In this document: positions 6,588 through 12,918 of the stretch, piece after piece
Layout of the letters: the number at the start of each line of letters is the position of its first letter
Numbering within the stretch: the stretch's first letter is position 1
Source of the DNA: Pseudomonadota bacterium
GTDB taxonomy: Bacteria > Pseudomonadota > Gammaproteobacteria > Burkholderiales > Rhodocyclaceae
NCBI GenBank assembly: GCA_023459095.1
Contig: JAEWVQ010000310.1
Coordinates: forward strand, 1 to 12,998
DNA: 12,998 nucleotides
Reading direction: 5' to 3'
Made by a program: the position numbers and the translations under genes
The notes under the pieces: generated by a model
What the model was told of the DNA's origin: nothing
What the model saw: the letters and a program-made list of their open reading frames with translations, nothing else
Databases searched by the model: none

Positions 6588-9325
6588 GAGCGTGAAGCCG
6601 CCTCTTCGAACTGCTGCAGGAGACTGACCAGCGCGCTGGCGCTGGACTGGTCAGCGGTGTTGATGACGGTCTTGCGGCCGCTGCCGCGCTCACCTATCTC
6701 CACCCGATAGACGGTGGTTGAAGTGTTGGGGGCGGTGTCGGTTACACGGGGGGCATTGGCTGCGTACTTCCCGGTCTCCCGTTCCTGCTCGATCTGGATT
6801 TGGTCGAGCCGGTCATTCAATCCCTGGAAGAACTGGCTGTAGTCCTTCAGGCCGAAGGCCGCGACCCGCATGCCTTTGTTGCCCACCTCGGCGGCATAGC
6901 GTTCTTCAAACTCTTTCCGAAGTCCCAGTCCCCCTAAGCGTTCGGCGCGATCGAGAATGGCAAGCGCTGGGGCCTCATAGGAGCCGGAGAGGTCGAGCCG
7001 CTCGACCTCGCCAGCGAGGTTTGGCCCATTGCGAAATGCCTTCTGCATCGCCCGACCGGCGGCCGTTGCAGACTCAGCCATTTGCGTAAAGCCACTTGCT
7101 GCGCCGCTCGCCTCGCTGGCAACGCTGCGGGTTGCCTGCGCAGCCTCGGTCATGCGCTCAACGACGGCTTTCCCCGACTCGGTAACGGCCAGGCGCACGC
7201 CAATCATCGAGGCCTCAGCCTTGAGGGTCTCCGTAGCCACGCCTCCGTTGGCCGCGATCGCTGCGTCGGCATAGACCTTGAACGCTGCCTTCACATCGTT
7301 GGCAGTCGCCTGCCCGCTGTTCTTGATGGTCGTGAAATGCGTCTTGGCGTTTTCGGCCAGGCGCTTGAGTTCGGCTTCGCTTTTGATGCCCAGCCCTTGA
7401 AAGGCAGCCTCCAGCGCAGCTTCCGTGCTTTGCGCCTGCGCACTCGTCTTTGCCAGTTCGGCGCGGATCTGCTCCTGAATCTGCGCCGCATGCTGGGCAT
7501 CGCCGGCTTCGACCGCGGCACGGTAGGCTTCGCGGAGTTCGGCCAGCTTGGCGGCGGTGGCTTCGGCTTCCGAGCGCTGCACGTTGCCGGACGCCTTCGC
7601 TGCGGCAGCGGCCTCGGCGCTGAGCCGGGTGATCTCGCGCCACACTGCGGTCGCGCCATCAATATCGCCGGCGGCGGTGAGGCGTTGTTGCTCCTCACGC
7701 AGCTCGGCGATGCGCTCGGCAGTGGTCTTCGCCTGCTGCTCAACGGCGCCGAGGGCGGTAGTCGTGGCCGCCGCGGAGGACTGAGCCGAGCCGGAAAGGC
7801 CGGCAAACCCGGCCTGGGCGATTGCCGCGCCCTCGGCCGCGGCATCGAAGGCTTCGCCCGCACGGCGTCCGAACTCCTCCGAAATCGCGTATGCCGCCTG
7901 CGCATCGAGCCGCATCTTCTCGGCCGCCTCGGCGAACCCCTTCGAGATATCCCCGAAGGTGACCTTGGCGATGCCTTGGGCAATCAATGCCAGGTCAGCA
8001 AGAAACGCCGACGTGAGCCACGACATGCCGCGGCCGAGCCCATAGATGGCCATCAGCACCGTATTGATGCCGGCCGACATCACACCGTAGGCAGTCCGGG
8101 CAATGTTCCCGGCTGCTGCGGCCTTGGTCCCGATCGCATCGAACACTTCGCCCGCTCTCGCCGCAAACGCCTGCATGTCCGCGGCGAGCTTCGTGAAGTC
8201 GATCTTGCTGAAGAAGTCCGCGGCCCATTTTCCGGCCGACTCGAACGCCGACTTCAGCGCGACCCCGAACCGGTCGGCGGTGCCGTTACTCACGAACTCG
8301 CGCAGGCGCTCGGTAACGGCGTTGATCTGCCCCCTCAGCGTGTCGAGCACCGGGGTGCCCAGCTTGATCAGCAGGGCATCCCACGCGCTGCCCAGCCCCT
8401 TCGCGGCGCCGTCGAGGTTGTCGCTCATCACCGCCGCAAAGCTGCGGGCGCTGCCGGCGCTCTCGTCGAGCTTCGCCTTCAACGCATCGAGTGCGCCCAT
8501 GCCTTGGTTGAGCAGCGCACGCAGTGCCGGACCCGCCTCCTGACCTACCGCATTGATCGCTCGCGAACCTGCTGGCCCGGCGGCCGCGAGCTGGCGCAGC
8601 GCCTGGTCGAAGTTGCCGGTGGCGATGCCGGCGGCCGCCAGCTCCTGGCGGAACTTGCTCGCCGGGTCGGAGAACTGCGCCAGGATGCCGTTGAGCGCCG
8701 TACCCGCGCGGCTCGCGTCGATGCCCGCATCCGCAAACTTGCCGATGATCGCAACGGTTTGCTCAATGTTGAGACCCAGGCTGTTCGCCAGCGGCGCGGC
8801 GTAAGACAGCGCGTCCGCCAGCCCTTGCACGCTGGTGTTCGACGCATTCGCGCCCATCGCCAGCACGTCGGCCACGCGGCCGGCTTGCTCGAACGACATC
8901 CCCATGCCGGCCACGGCCTTGGTGATGTAGTCGCTGGCTTCACCGAGCCCGACGCCGCCGGCCGCGGCCAGATCGAGCACCGCCGGCAAGGCCTTCACCG
9001 CGTCAGTTGCCGACAAGCCGGCCTTCGCAAGGTTTTCCAGCGCAGCGGCGGCTTCAATGCTGGTGTACTTGGTCGAAGCGCCTGCTTCTTCGGCAGCGGC
9101 ACGCAGGGCCGCAAACTCCTCGCCCGAGGCGCCCGCCGCCGCCCGGACGGCGGACATCGCCGCTTCGAAGTCGCGCGCGGAGCCGATGGCGTCGCCGAAC
9201 AGCTTGGTGGTGAAGTAGGCGCCGATGGCGGCGCCCACCGCCGCAACCTTGGCCTGCAGCGAACCGAAGACGGCCGAAGCCTCGTCTTTGGCGCTGATGA
9301 CAATGCGGGTGAGGAGATTGGCCAT
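6584..9325 (-). CDS. Tail tape measure protein (TP901 / Mu-like siphophage type)
   Basis: A 913-residue, Ala-rich, largely helical protein that sets tail length and is ejected during DNA delivery. The N-terminus (SAKDEASAVFGSLQAKVAAV, then FEAAMSAVRAAAGASGEEFA and SIEAAAALENLAKAGLSATD) is the TP901-type tape measure core, spanning roughly residues 45-340. Residues about 410-455 are strongly hydrophobic (possible membrane-interacting segments). Residues about 525-640 are coiled-coil-like and contain a 55-residue repeat. Residues about 643-720 include an ANGGVATETLKAEASMIGV stretch typical of Mu-like prophage tape measures. The C-terminus (TTVYRVEIGERGSGRKTVIN onward) is also typical. At about 1.5 angstrom per residue the tail would be near 135-140 nm. 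Start ATG 9325 has only a weak Shine-Dalgarno. The stop overlaps the next start by ATGA. Confidence 0.93.
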   Translation of the reverse strand: MANLLTRIVISAKDEASAVFGSLQAKVAAVGAAIGAYFTTKLFGDAIGSARDFEAAMSAVRAAAGASGEEFAALRAAAEEAGASTKYTSIEAAAALENLAKAGLSATDAVKALPAVLDLAAAGGVGLGEASDYITKAVAGMGMSFEQAGRVADVLAMGANASNTSVQGLADALSYAAPLANSLGLNIEQTVAIIGKFADAGIDASRAGTALNGILAQFSDPASKFRQELAAAGIATGNFDQALRQLAAAGPAGSRAINAVGQEAGPALRALLNQGMGALDALKAKLDESAGSARSFAAVMSDNLDGAAKGLGSAWDALLIKLGTPVLDTLRGQINAVTERLREFVSNGTADRFGVALKSAFESAGKWAADFFSKIDFTKLAADMQAFAARAGEVFDAIGTKAAAAGNIARTAYGVMSAGINTVLMAIYGLGRGMSWLTSAFLADLALIAQGIAKVTFGDISKGFAEAAEKMRLDAQAAYAISEEFGRRAGEAFDAAAEGAAIAQAGFAGLSGSAQSSAAATTTALGAVEQQAKTTAERIAELREEQQRLTAAGDIDGATAVWREITRLSAEAAAAAKASGNVQRSEAEATAAKLAELREAYRAAVEAGDAQHAAQIQEQIRAELAKTSAQAQSTEAALEAAFQGLGIKSEAELKRLAENAKTHFTTIKNSGQATANDVKAAFKVYADAAIAANGGVATETLKAEASMIGVRLAVTESGKAVVERMTEAAQATRSVASEASGAASGFTQMAESATAAGRAMQKAFRNGPNLAGEVERLDLSGSYEAPALAILDRAERLGGLGLRKEFEERYAAEVGNKGMRVAAFGLKDYSQFFQGLNDRLDQIQIEQERETGKYAANAPRVTDTAPNTSTTVYRVEIGERGSGRKTVINTADQSSASALVSLLQQFEEAASRS
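7445..7714 (-). repeat. Internal 55-residue repeat in the tape measure coiled-coil region
   Basis: Residues 538-592 (beginning RIAELREEQQRLTAAGD) and 593-627 (beginning KLAELREAYRAAVEAGD) align: a shared AELRE heptad-like helix, an A-A/E-AGD turn, then a second helix with regularly spaced charged residues. The period is 55 residues. This is consistent with growth of the tail ruler by duplication of a helical-hairpin unit. Confidence 0.6.
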
Positions 9326-9383
9326 GGGCGATCACATCCGGGAATGTGCCCATGGTCGCGCGCGCGCGAACCGCCCCGGCAGT

Positions 9384-9395
9384 GGAACGGGTTCC
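9384..9395. repeat. Short perfect inverted repeat in the tail tube / tape measure gap
   Basis: GGAAC, 2-nt spacer, GTTCC, a dyad small enough to be chance. It lies between the hairpin and the tape measure start and could be an operator half-site pair or a minor RNA stem. Nothing else supports a role. Confidence 0.3.
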
Positions 9396-9473
9396 AGGCG
9401 CGCCCACGCCCCAGCTCGCCGAATCCGGCGCCAGGGTGATTACGCTACGCTCAATGCGCGCAACGCCACACTC

Positions 9474-9499
9474 AAGCCCACCCGCGATGGGGTGGGCTT
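9474..9499 (-). terminator. GC-rich hairpin after the tail tube gene (possible attenuating terminator)
   Basis: A perfect 10-bp stem (aagcccaccc / gggtgggctt) with a 6-nt loop starts 17 bp downstream of the tail tube stop. In the direction of the late genes the stem is followed by TTGAGTG, a very short T tract, so it would terminate only partly. Read on the plus strand it is followed by TTTGATC. Possible roles are partial termination, which would lower tape measure expression relative to tail tube, or protection of the upstream mRNA 3' end. Confidence 0.55.
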
Positions 9500-9515
9500 T
9501 GATCTGGCGTCGAGC

Positions 9516-10313
9516 TTAGCCCCTCTTCGGGAAACGCACGTCGTACGGGCTGTCCTTGCCCGCCGGCGTCACCAGCTTGCCCTTCAACGTGACCTCGCCG
9601 AAGTCGTCCGCCATGAAGTCGAACTCGCTATCGGGCGCAACCACGGCCTCGAACACCTCGCATTCCGAATCCGAGCCATCGACCAGGTTGCGGCCGTCGA
9701 GCAGGAAGCGGGCGCGCAGCTGCGGTCGCACCGCGCCCTGGATGACTTTGCCGTCGACCGCCGAGTAACCGCCGGCCACGCGCACCACCTGCTTGTCGGC
9801 AATGGCGCCGCCGGCAATGGCGCGGATCATCCCCAGGCGCCAGTTCACCTCGTAGTCGGTGCCCTTCGTGTAGCCGTCGGGGTCGGTATCGGTGTCCTCG
9901 GTCACGGCAAAGCCTGCCTCCACCAGGTTGCGCTTGCCCACGTGCACCCACATGCCGTGGCGCAGCGTTACCGTGGTGCCGGCGGCGAACGTGCCACTGC
10001 CCTGGTCGAGGTTCAGCGTCTTGCCCATGAAGGCAAGGCGCGCGGTATCGGCGTTCAACTCGCCGAACACGATTTCGATCTCCGGGCTTTTCAGCAGCGC
10101 CACCGAGGCCACCAGCTGGCCGCGCTTGTTGCGGCCGCGCGATTCCTTCTCCTTGGTTTCGGTGTTGTTCTTGATGGCGAACTTGGTCGCCTCGCCGAAG
10201 GGCTTCCACGCGCCCCACCAGCTTTGCGTGTCCTCGTCCCACACGTCGGCGAGCACGTCGCCTTCGCCCAGGTAGGCAGCGGCAGAAGCGAGCGCGGTGA
10301 TATCGTTACTCAT
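9516..10313 (-). CDS. Putative major tail tube protein
   Basis: A 265-residue protein rich in beta strands. The N-terminal half has the pattern seen in siphophage tube proteins: an 'AAYLGEGDVLADVWD' start, a Trp-rich loop, then FGEATKFAIKNNTETKEKES (about 39-58) and VALLKSPEIEIVFGELNADT (70-89). The C-terminal half carries VRPQLRARFLLDGRNLVDGS and a final strand section ending VRFPKRG. Tube proteins stack as hexameric rings to form the tail conduit. The call rests on fold-like pattern and position, directly after the tail terminator and ahead of the tape measure gene. It is much longer than Mu's own tube protein gpM, so it is not simply gpM. The start has a very strong Shine-Dalgarno (GAGGAG, 9 nt spacing), which fits a protein needed in many copies. 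Confidence 0.72.
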   Translation of the reverse strand: MSNDITALASAAAYLGEGDVLADVWDEDTQSWWGAWKPFGEATKFAIKNNTETKEKESRGRNKRGQLVASVALLKSPEIEIVFGELNADTARLAFMGKTLNLDQGSGTFAAGTTVTLRHGMWVHVGKRNLVEAGFAVTEDTDTDPDGYTKGTDYEVNWRLGMIRAIAGGAIADKQVVRVAGGYSAVDGKVIQGAVRPQLRARFLLDGRNLVDGSDSECEVFEAVVAPDSEFDFMADDFGEVTLKGKLVTPAGKDSPYDVRFPKRG

Positions 10314-10319
10314 AAGGGC

Positions 10320-10790
10320 TTACTCCTCGGGGGTTTTGGGCACATGCACGGGCACGGCCGCGGTAAAGGCAAAAGGCAGGTAGGCGCAGCCGTCACGAAA
10401 CACCGGCCGCGGCCCGTTGGCGAGGGTGAGCGGGCGCATGTTGGCCGCCGGGCGCCACCCCATGAGTGCGGCCAGTAGCTCGCCGACGAGCTCGCCGGCA
10501 CGCACACGCGGCGCGGAGGCAGCGGTGGCGCGCTGGGTCGCAGCCCGCAGCGCGACCACCACCACCCAGGTCTGCTCGGTGCGGGCGTTGCGCCCGGTCT
10601 CGCTGGCCTCCAGCACCCGGTAGCCACCGTAGATCACATGCAGGGCCGGCGTGGTCTGGCTGCGCGCCTGCACGTCGGCCAGATCCTCGGCGGTGAGCAC
10701 GGCACGCGCGGCCGGACAGCGCGCGCGCAGCCGGGCAACGATGTCGGCCTCCAGCGCAAGAAAATCCAGCGGCATGGCCGGGGCGCTCAT
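10320..10790 (-). CDS. Mu gp37-like protein, putative tail terminator
   Basis: A 156-residue alpha/beta protein. It shows an N-terminal helix (LDFLALEADIVARLRARCP), then TTPALHVIYGGYRV, TWVVVVALRAATQR, an AGELVGELLAALMGWRP helix (about 98-114) and a final hydrophobic strand YLPFAFTA. This order matches the Mu gp37 (DUF1834/gpK-like) and tail-terminator-like families. These proteins are thought to cap the tail tube and set the interface with the head; the family call is from pattern recognition. Its ATG overlaps the gp36-like stop (ATGA, 10787-10790), and its TAA lies 6 bp before the tail tube start. Gene order (gp35, gp36, gp37, tail tube) agrees with the call. Confidence 0.75.
   Translation of the reverse strand: MSAPAMPLDFLALEADIVARLRARCPAARAVLTAEDLADVQARSQTTPALHVIYGGYRVLEASETGRNARTEQTWVVVVALRAATQRATAASAPRVRAGELVGELLAALMGWRPAANMRPLTLANGPRPVFRDGCAYLPFAFTAAVPVHVPKTPEE
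10323..10328 (-). promoter_or_regulatory. Strong ribosome binding site of the tail tube gene
   Basis: GAGGAG on the minus strand, 9 nt before ATG 10313 and directly ahead of the TAA of the gp37-like gene. It is among the best Shine-Dalgarno matches in the window and fits the high copy number expected for a tube subunit. Confidence 0.6.
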
Positions 10791-11203
10791 CGCAGCCCCC
10801 CGCCGAACAGCTTGCGGCCGGGCCGCACCACCTCAACCAGGGCCGCGCCCGCGCTGCCGGTGGTGTCGGCGCCGGGGAGCACCGCCACGCCCCGCGACAC
10901 ATCGCGCAGCCAGCGCACGGCGTCGTCGTAACGCTTGCGCACCTCTTCGGTGGCACGGTTGTCGTACAGCCGGAAACGGGCGATGTCGCACACCGCGGCG
11001 ACCAGCATCACCGGCACGGGGGCGGCGATGGGCAGGCGGTAACGCACGCCCAGGTAGCCGTCAGCCTCGCCGCACGCATCGGCAATGGCGGCTTCGGCCA
11101 CCGCCGGGACGACGACCCCGACGGAGTCATCGCCCTTATCGGTGAGGTCGATCAGTTCCCTCTCACCAAAGCGGGTCACCAGATCGGCAACGGTGGCGTA
11201 CAT
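10787..11203 (-). CDS. Mu gp36-like head completion/adaptor protein (DUF1320 family)
   Basis: A 138-residue protein whose N-terminus, MYATVADLVTRFGERELIDL, is the signature opening of the Mu gp36 / DUF1320 family. The helical core ADACGEADGYLGVRYRLP (about 41-58) and DIARFRLYDNRATEEVRKRY (73-92) also fit, and the length is normal. Family members are compared with head-tail adaptor or connector proteins that dock on the portal side of the head; that role is inferred here. The start has GGAG six nt upstream, overlapping the TAA of the gp35-like gene. The stop shares an ATGA with the next start, so translation of the two is probably coupled. The C-terminus ends in a Gly/Arg-rich tail. Confidence 0.88.
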   Translation of the reverse strand: MYATVADLVTRFGERELIDLTDKGDDSVGVVVPAVAEAAIADACGEADGYLGVRYRLPIAAPVPVMLVAAVCDIARFRLYDNRATEEVRKRYDDAVRWLRDVSRGVAVLPGADTTGSAGAALVEVVRPGRKLFGGGLR

Positions 11204-11206
11204 GGC

Positions 11207-11863
11207 TTACTCCGCCGCGGCTGGGCGCCGGGCCGTCCCAAGCCCAGCCGTTGCCCCCTCGGGGGGCAGCGCCGCCGCGTCAGCGGCAAGCGTGGGGGCT
11301 GACCACTCGCGGAACACGGGTGTCACCACGAGCTGGGGCTCGGCGAGCAGCGCCTGAACCTGCTCGGCGTCGAAGTTGCCGGCGAACACCGTCACCCCTT
11401 CGCCCGGCGGCCAGAACCGGCCCGCGCGGCGAAAGCCGTACTCCGGCAGCGCACGCACGTGCAGGTGCGACAGCGTGCCGTCCTCGTGGGCGAGGCGCAC
11501 CGCCTCTTCGAGCGTGACCGGCTCGGCAAACGCCAGCGCCTCGCCGGGGTGGGCATCGTCCGCGCGCTCGCCGAGTTCGCCGGGGATGACGAGACCGTCG
11601 ACCCGCACTTCAATGCTGGAGAGCAGCTCGGCTACATCGCCTCCCGGCGGCGTCAGCGCTTCGGCCTGCGCGGCCACATCGGCCGCGGCAGCCTCGGCGG
11701 CCGGATCGATCGCGGCGGCGCCGGTCGGCTCCGCACCGGTCTCCGGGGCCGGCGCCCCGGAGACCGCGCCACGGTCGCGCTCGCTGGTGTCGGTGGTGCC
11801 GGGGCTGCCGCCGCCGGCCGCGGGGCGCTTCGTTTGCGCCTTGCTCGCTTGCTTGGCACTCAT
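11207..11863 (-). CDS. FluMu gp35-like protein (HI1506-related), head-tail region
   Basis: A 218-residue protein. Residues about 3-70 are low-complexity, rich in Ala, Gly, Pro, Thr and Glu, and probably disordered. Residues about 136-183 hold a compact section (ALPEYGFRRAGRFWPPGEG, then AEQVQALLAEPQLVV) that resembles the short domain of Mu-like prophage FluMu gp35/HI1506 proteins: a GFRRAGR-type strand followed by a helix and 'EPQLVV'. The exact role of this family in the virion is not established; position between capsid and gp36 genes suggests head completion. Start choice: a GTG lies 15 bp upstream inside the capsid gene, but the ATG at 11863 has GGAG 5 nt ahead of it and is preferred. 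The gene follows the capsid stop by 2 bp and ends 3 bp before the gp36-like start. Confidence 0.72.
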   Translation of the reverse strand: MSAKQASKAQTKRPAAGGGSPGTTDTSERDRGAVSGAPAPETGAEPTGAAAIDPAAEAAAADVAAQAEALTPPGGDVAELLSSIEVRVDGLVIPGELGERADDAHPGEALAFAEPVTLEEAVRLAHEDGTLSHLHVRALPEYGFRRAGRFWPPGEGVTVFAGNFDAEQVQALLAEPQLVVTPVFREWSAPTLAADAAALPPEGATAGLGTARRPAAAE

Positions 11864-11865
11864 GA

Positions 11866-12885
11866 TCACTCCAGCCACGGCGAGACGATGAGCTGGGCGG
11901 AGCCGCGCCAGATGTTGGTGGCGCCTCCAGCAACGCGCTCGGCCTCCAGCAACTCGCGGGCGGCAGCCTCGTTGCTCGCGCCTACAACCAGGTGCGTGCC
12001 CTTCACGCCCAGCGGCGAGCCATCGGGGCGGAACTGCCCGGCGAGTTTCTTGCGCGCGGCATCAAAGGCATCGGCGTCTAGCGTCGCCTTGCTGCCGTAG
12101 GCCAGCTGGTGGAAGCCGAAGCCGGCGTTGTAGCGGGCATCCGCACCGAACACGAACTCGTCCAGATCGAACACGCGCGGATCGTCCGGGCGGGTGCGGC
12201 TGACGAACTGCGGCTTCTTGCGCTCCTGGAAGATCAGCGGCTTCATGTAAGCGCGCGACAGATCCATCAGGAACCACGGCGCGCCACTGCCGCCGCCGGT
12301 GTTGCTCCAGCTCGTCTCGGCGCCCGCGCGGCTGTAGCCGAGGTGGTCGGAGTCGAAGAAGTACTGCCCATCGAACCCCTTGGTGGCAAAGCCCTGCGCG
12401 AGCAGCCCCCACACCAGGTCATCGGGGTGGCGCGCAACGATCTCGCCCTGGATCGCGAACAGGTTTGTGTACAGCCCCAGCTTGTCGTCTTCGATGTTGT
12501 CGCGCTTGACCGCGATGGTGTGTTCCCACTTCTTGTTGCGCAGCTGGGCGGCGGTGGCTTCCAGGTTGTTGTACTGGCGCGGCCCCACCCATTCGCGCAC
12601 GCCCGGCAGGTCCTTGAGCCAGCCGTAGTTCTCGGCATCGGACGTGCTCGGGATGACCATGGCCACCTGCTGATAGGTGGAGGCCACGCCCTCGAAGCCC
12701 CGGCGGAACGCGGCATTGAAGCCCTGCGCCAGCGAGGTGAGCGTGGCGTTACTGACGATCAGCCCGCCCAGGCCGAGGAACGCGATGCCCTCGCCGGGCG
12801 TGGGCGTGACGCCGCACGCAAAGGCCAGACCGATCACGGTCAGCGCGACGGCCCACACAGTTGCAAGCTTGATACTCGATTTCAT
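11866..12885 (-). CDS. T: Major capsid (head) protein, Mu gpT family, with N-terminal hydrophobic extension
   Basis: Forms the icosahedral head shell. From about residue 43 the 339-residue protein reads as a Mu gpT-type major head subunit: a start like NATLTSLAQGFNAAFRRGF, then YGWLKDLPGVREW (about 87-99), IAVKRDNIEDDKLGLY, FDGQYFFDSDH (171-181), LIFQERKKPQFV (217-228) and a C-terminal section with conserved-looking NEAAARELLEAERV. The ATG at 12885 has a good Shine-Dalgarno (GGAG, 8 nt spacing). Odd: residues 1-42 are not part of the usual gpT fold. They look like a Sec signal peptide (MKSSIK, a hydrophobic run at 7-23, AFA before Cys24), then a second hydrophobic stretch. No ATG, GTG or TTG lies at the expected gpT start (the codons there read CTG ATC GTC). 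It is the first complete gene of the visible operon; its stop lies 2 bp before the next start. Family call is strong; the role of the extension is unknown. Confidence 0.92.
   Translation of the reverse strand: MKSSIKLATVWAVALTVIGLAFACGVTPTPGEGIAFLGLGGLIVSNATLTSLAQGFNAAFRRGFEGVASTYQQVAMVIPSTSDAENYGWLKDLPGVREWVGPRQYNNLEATAAQLRNKKWEHTIAVKRDNIEDDKLGLYTNLFAIQGEIVARHPDDLVWGLLAQGFATKGFDGQYFFDSDHLGYSRAGAETSWSNTGGGSGAPWFLMDLSRAYMKPLIFQERKKPQFVSRTRPDDPRVFDLDEFVFGADARYNAGFGFHQLAYGSKATLDADAFDAARKKLAGQFRPDGSPLGVKGTHLVVGASNEAAARELLEAERVAGGATNIWRGSAQLIVSPWLE
11869..11872 (-). promoter_or_regulatory. Shine-Dalgarno deciding the gp35-like start
   Basis: GGAG on the minus strand, 5 nt before the ATG at 11863 and lying across the last codon of the capsid gene. 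It favours ATG 11863 over the in-frame GTG at 11878, which sits upstream of this site. Confidence 0.65.
12760..12885 (-). other. Signal-peptide-like N-terminal extension of the capsid protein
   Basis: Codons 1-42 of the gpT-like gene. Seen: Lys2 and Lys6, an uninterrupted hydrophobic run at residues 7-23, an AFA motif ending at Ala23 that fits the AXA pattern for signal peptidase I, then Cys24. A Gly/Pro-containing linker follows, then a second hydrophobic segment (33-44) that leads straight into the gpT core. It does not fit a lipobox well, because position -3 is Ala rather than Leu. It could be a genuine extension, a leader removed during head maturation, or a small membrane protein gene fused in frame. 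Confidence 0.5.
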
Positions 12886-12918
12886 GGTGGTAACTCCGGT
12901 TGGTGATGCGTTACAGGG

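Larger units (their letters stand above)
9326..9515. other. 190-bp intergenic gap between tail tube and tape measure genes
   Basis: This is the only sizeable non-coding stretch in the window. It contains a 10-bp perfect hairpin (9474-9499), a short perfect inverted repeat GGAACGGGTTCC (9384-9395), a 12-bp CG alternation (9357-9368) and a small CACAT/ATGTG inverted repeat (9333-9348) just ahead of the tape measure start. I see no convincing ORF, RNA gene or consensus promoter. Many siphophages carry the two tail-assembly chaperone genes at this position; none is here. Confidence 0.7.

Noticed and set aside
7082..9439. 785-codon open frame on the plus strand
   Set aside because: It is fully antisense to the tape measure gene. 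The product is Arg/Gly/Leu/His-rich with no recognisable domain, as expected from the opposite strand of an Ala-rich, GC-rich gene.
9420..9470. Possible promoter in the tail tube / tape measure gap (TTGCGC ... TAATCA on the minus strand)
   Set aside because: The -10-like element matches consensus poorly and the spacing is about 15 bp. Not strong enough to call.
9225..10478. 417-codon open frame on the plus strand
   Set aside because: Antisense to the tail tube gene and gap. Low-complexity Arg/His/Val-rich product with no family pattern; overlaps well-supported minus-strand genes.
11866..11878. GTG start at 11878 for the gp35-like gene
   Set aside because: The Shine-Dalgarno at 11869-11872 lies downstream of it and correctly precedes ATG 11863.
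12780..12825. Lipoprotein signal (lipobox) in the capsid extension
   Set aside because: The residue at -3 to Cys24 is Ala, not Leu/Val/Ile. The AXA signal peptidase I pattern fits better, and a lipoprotein capsid would be implausible.
12109..12906. 265-codon open frame on the plus strand
   Set aside because: Antisense to the clearly recognisable gpT capsid gene; no domain pattern.
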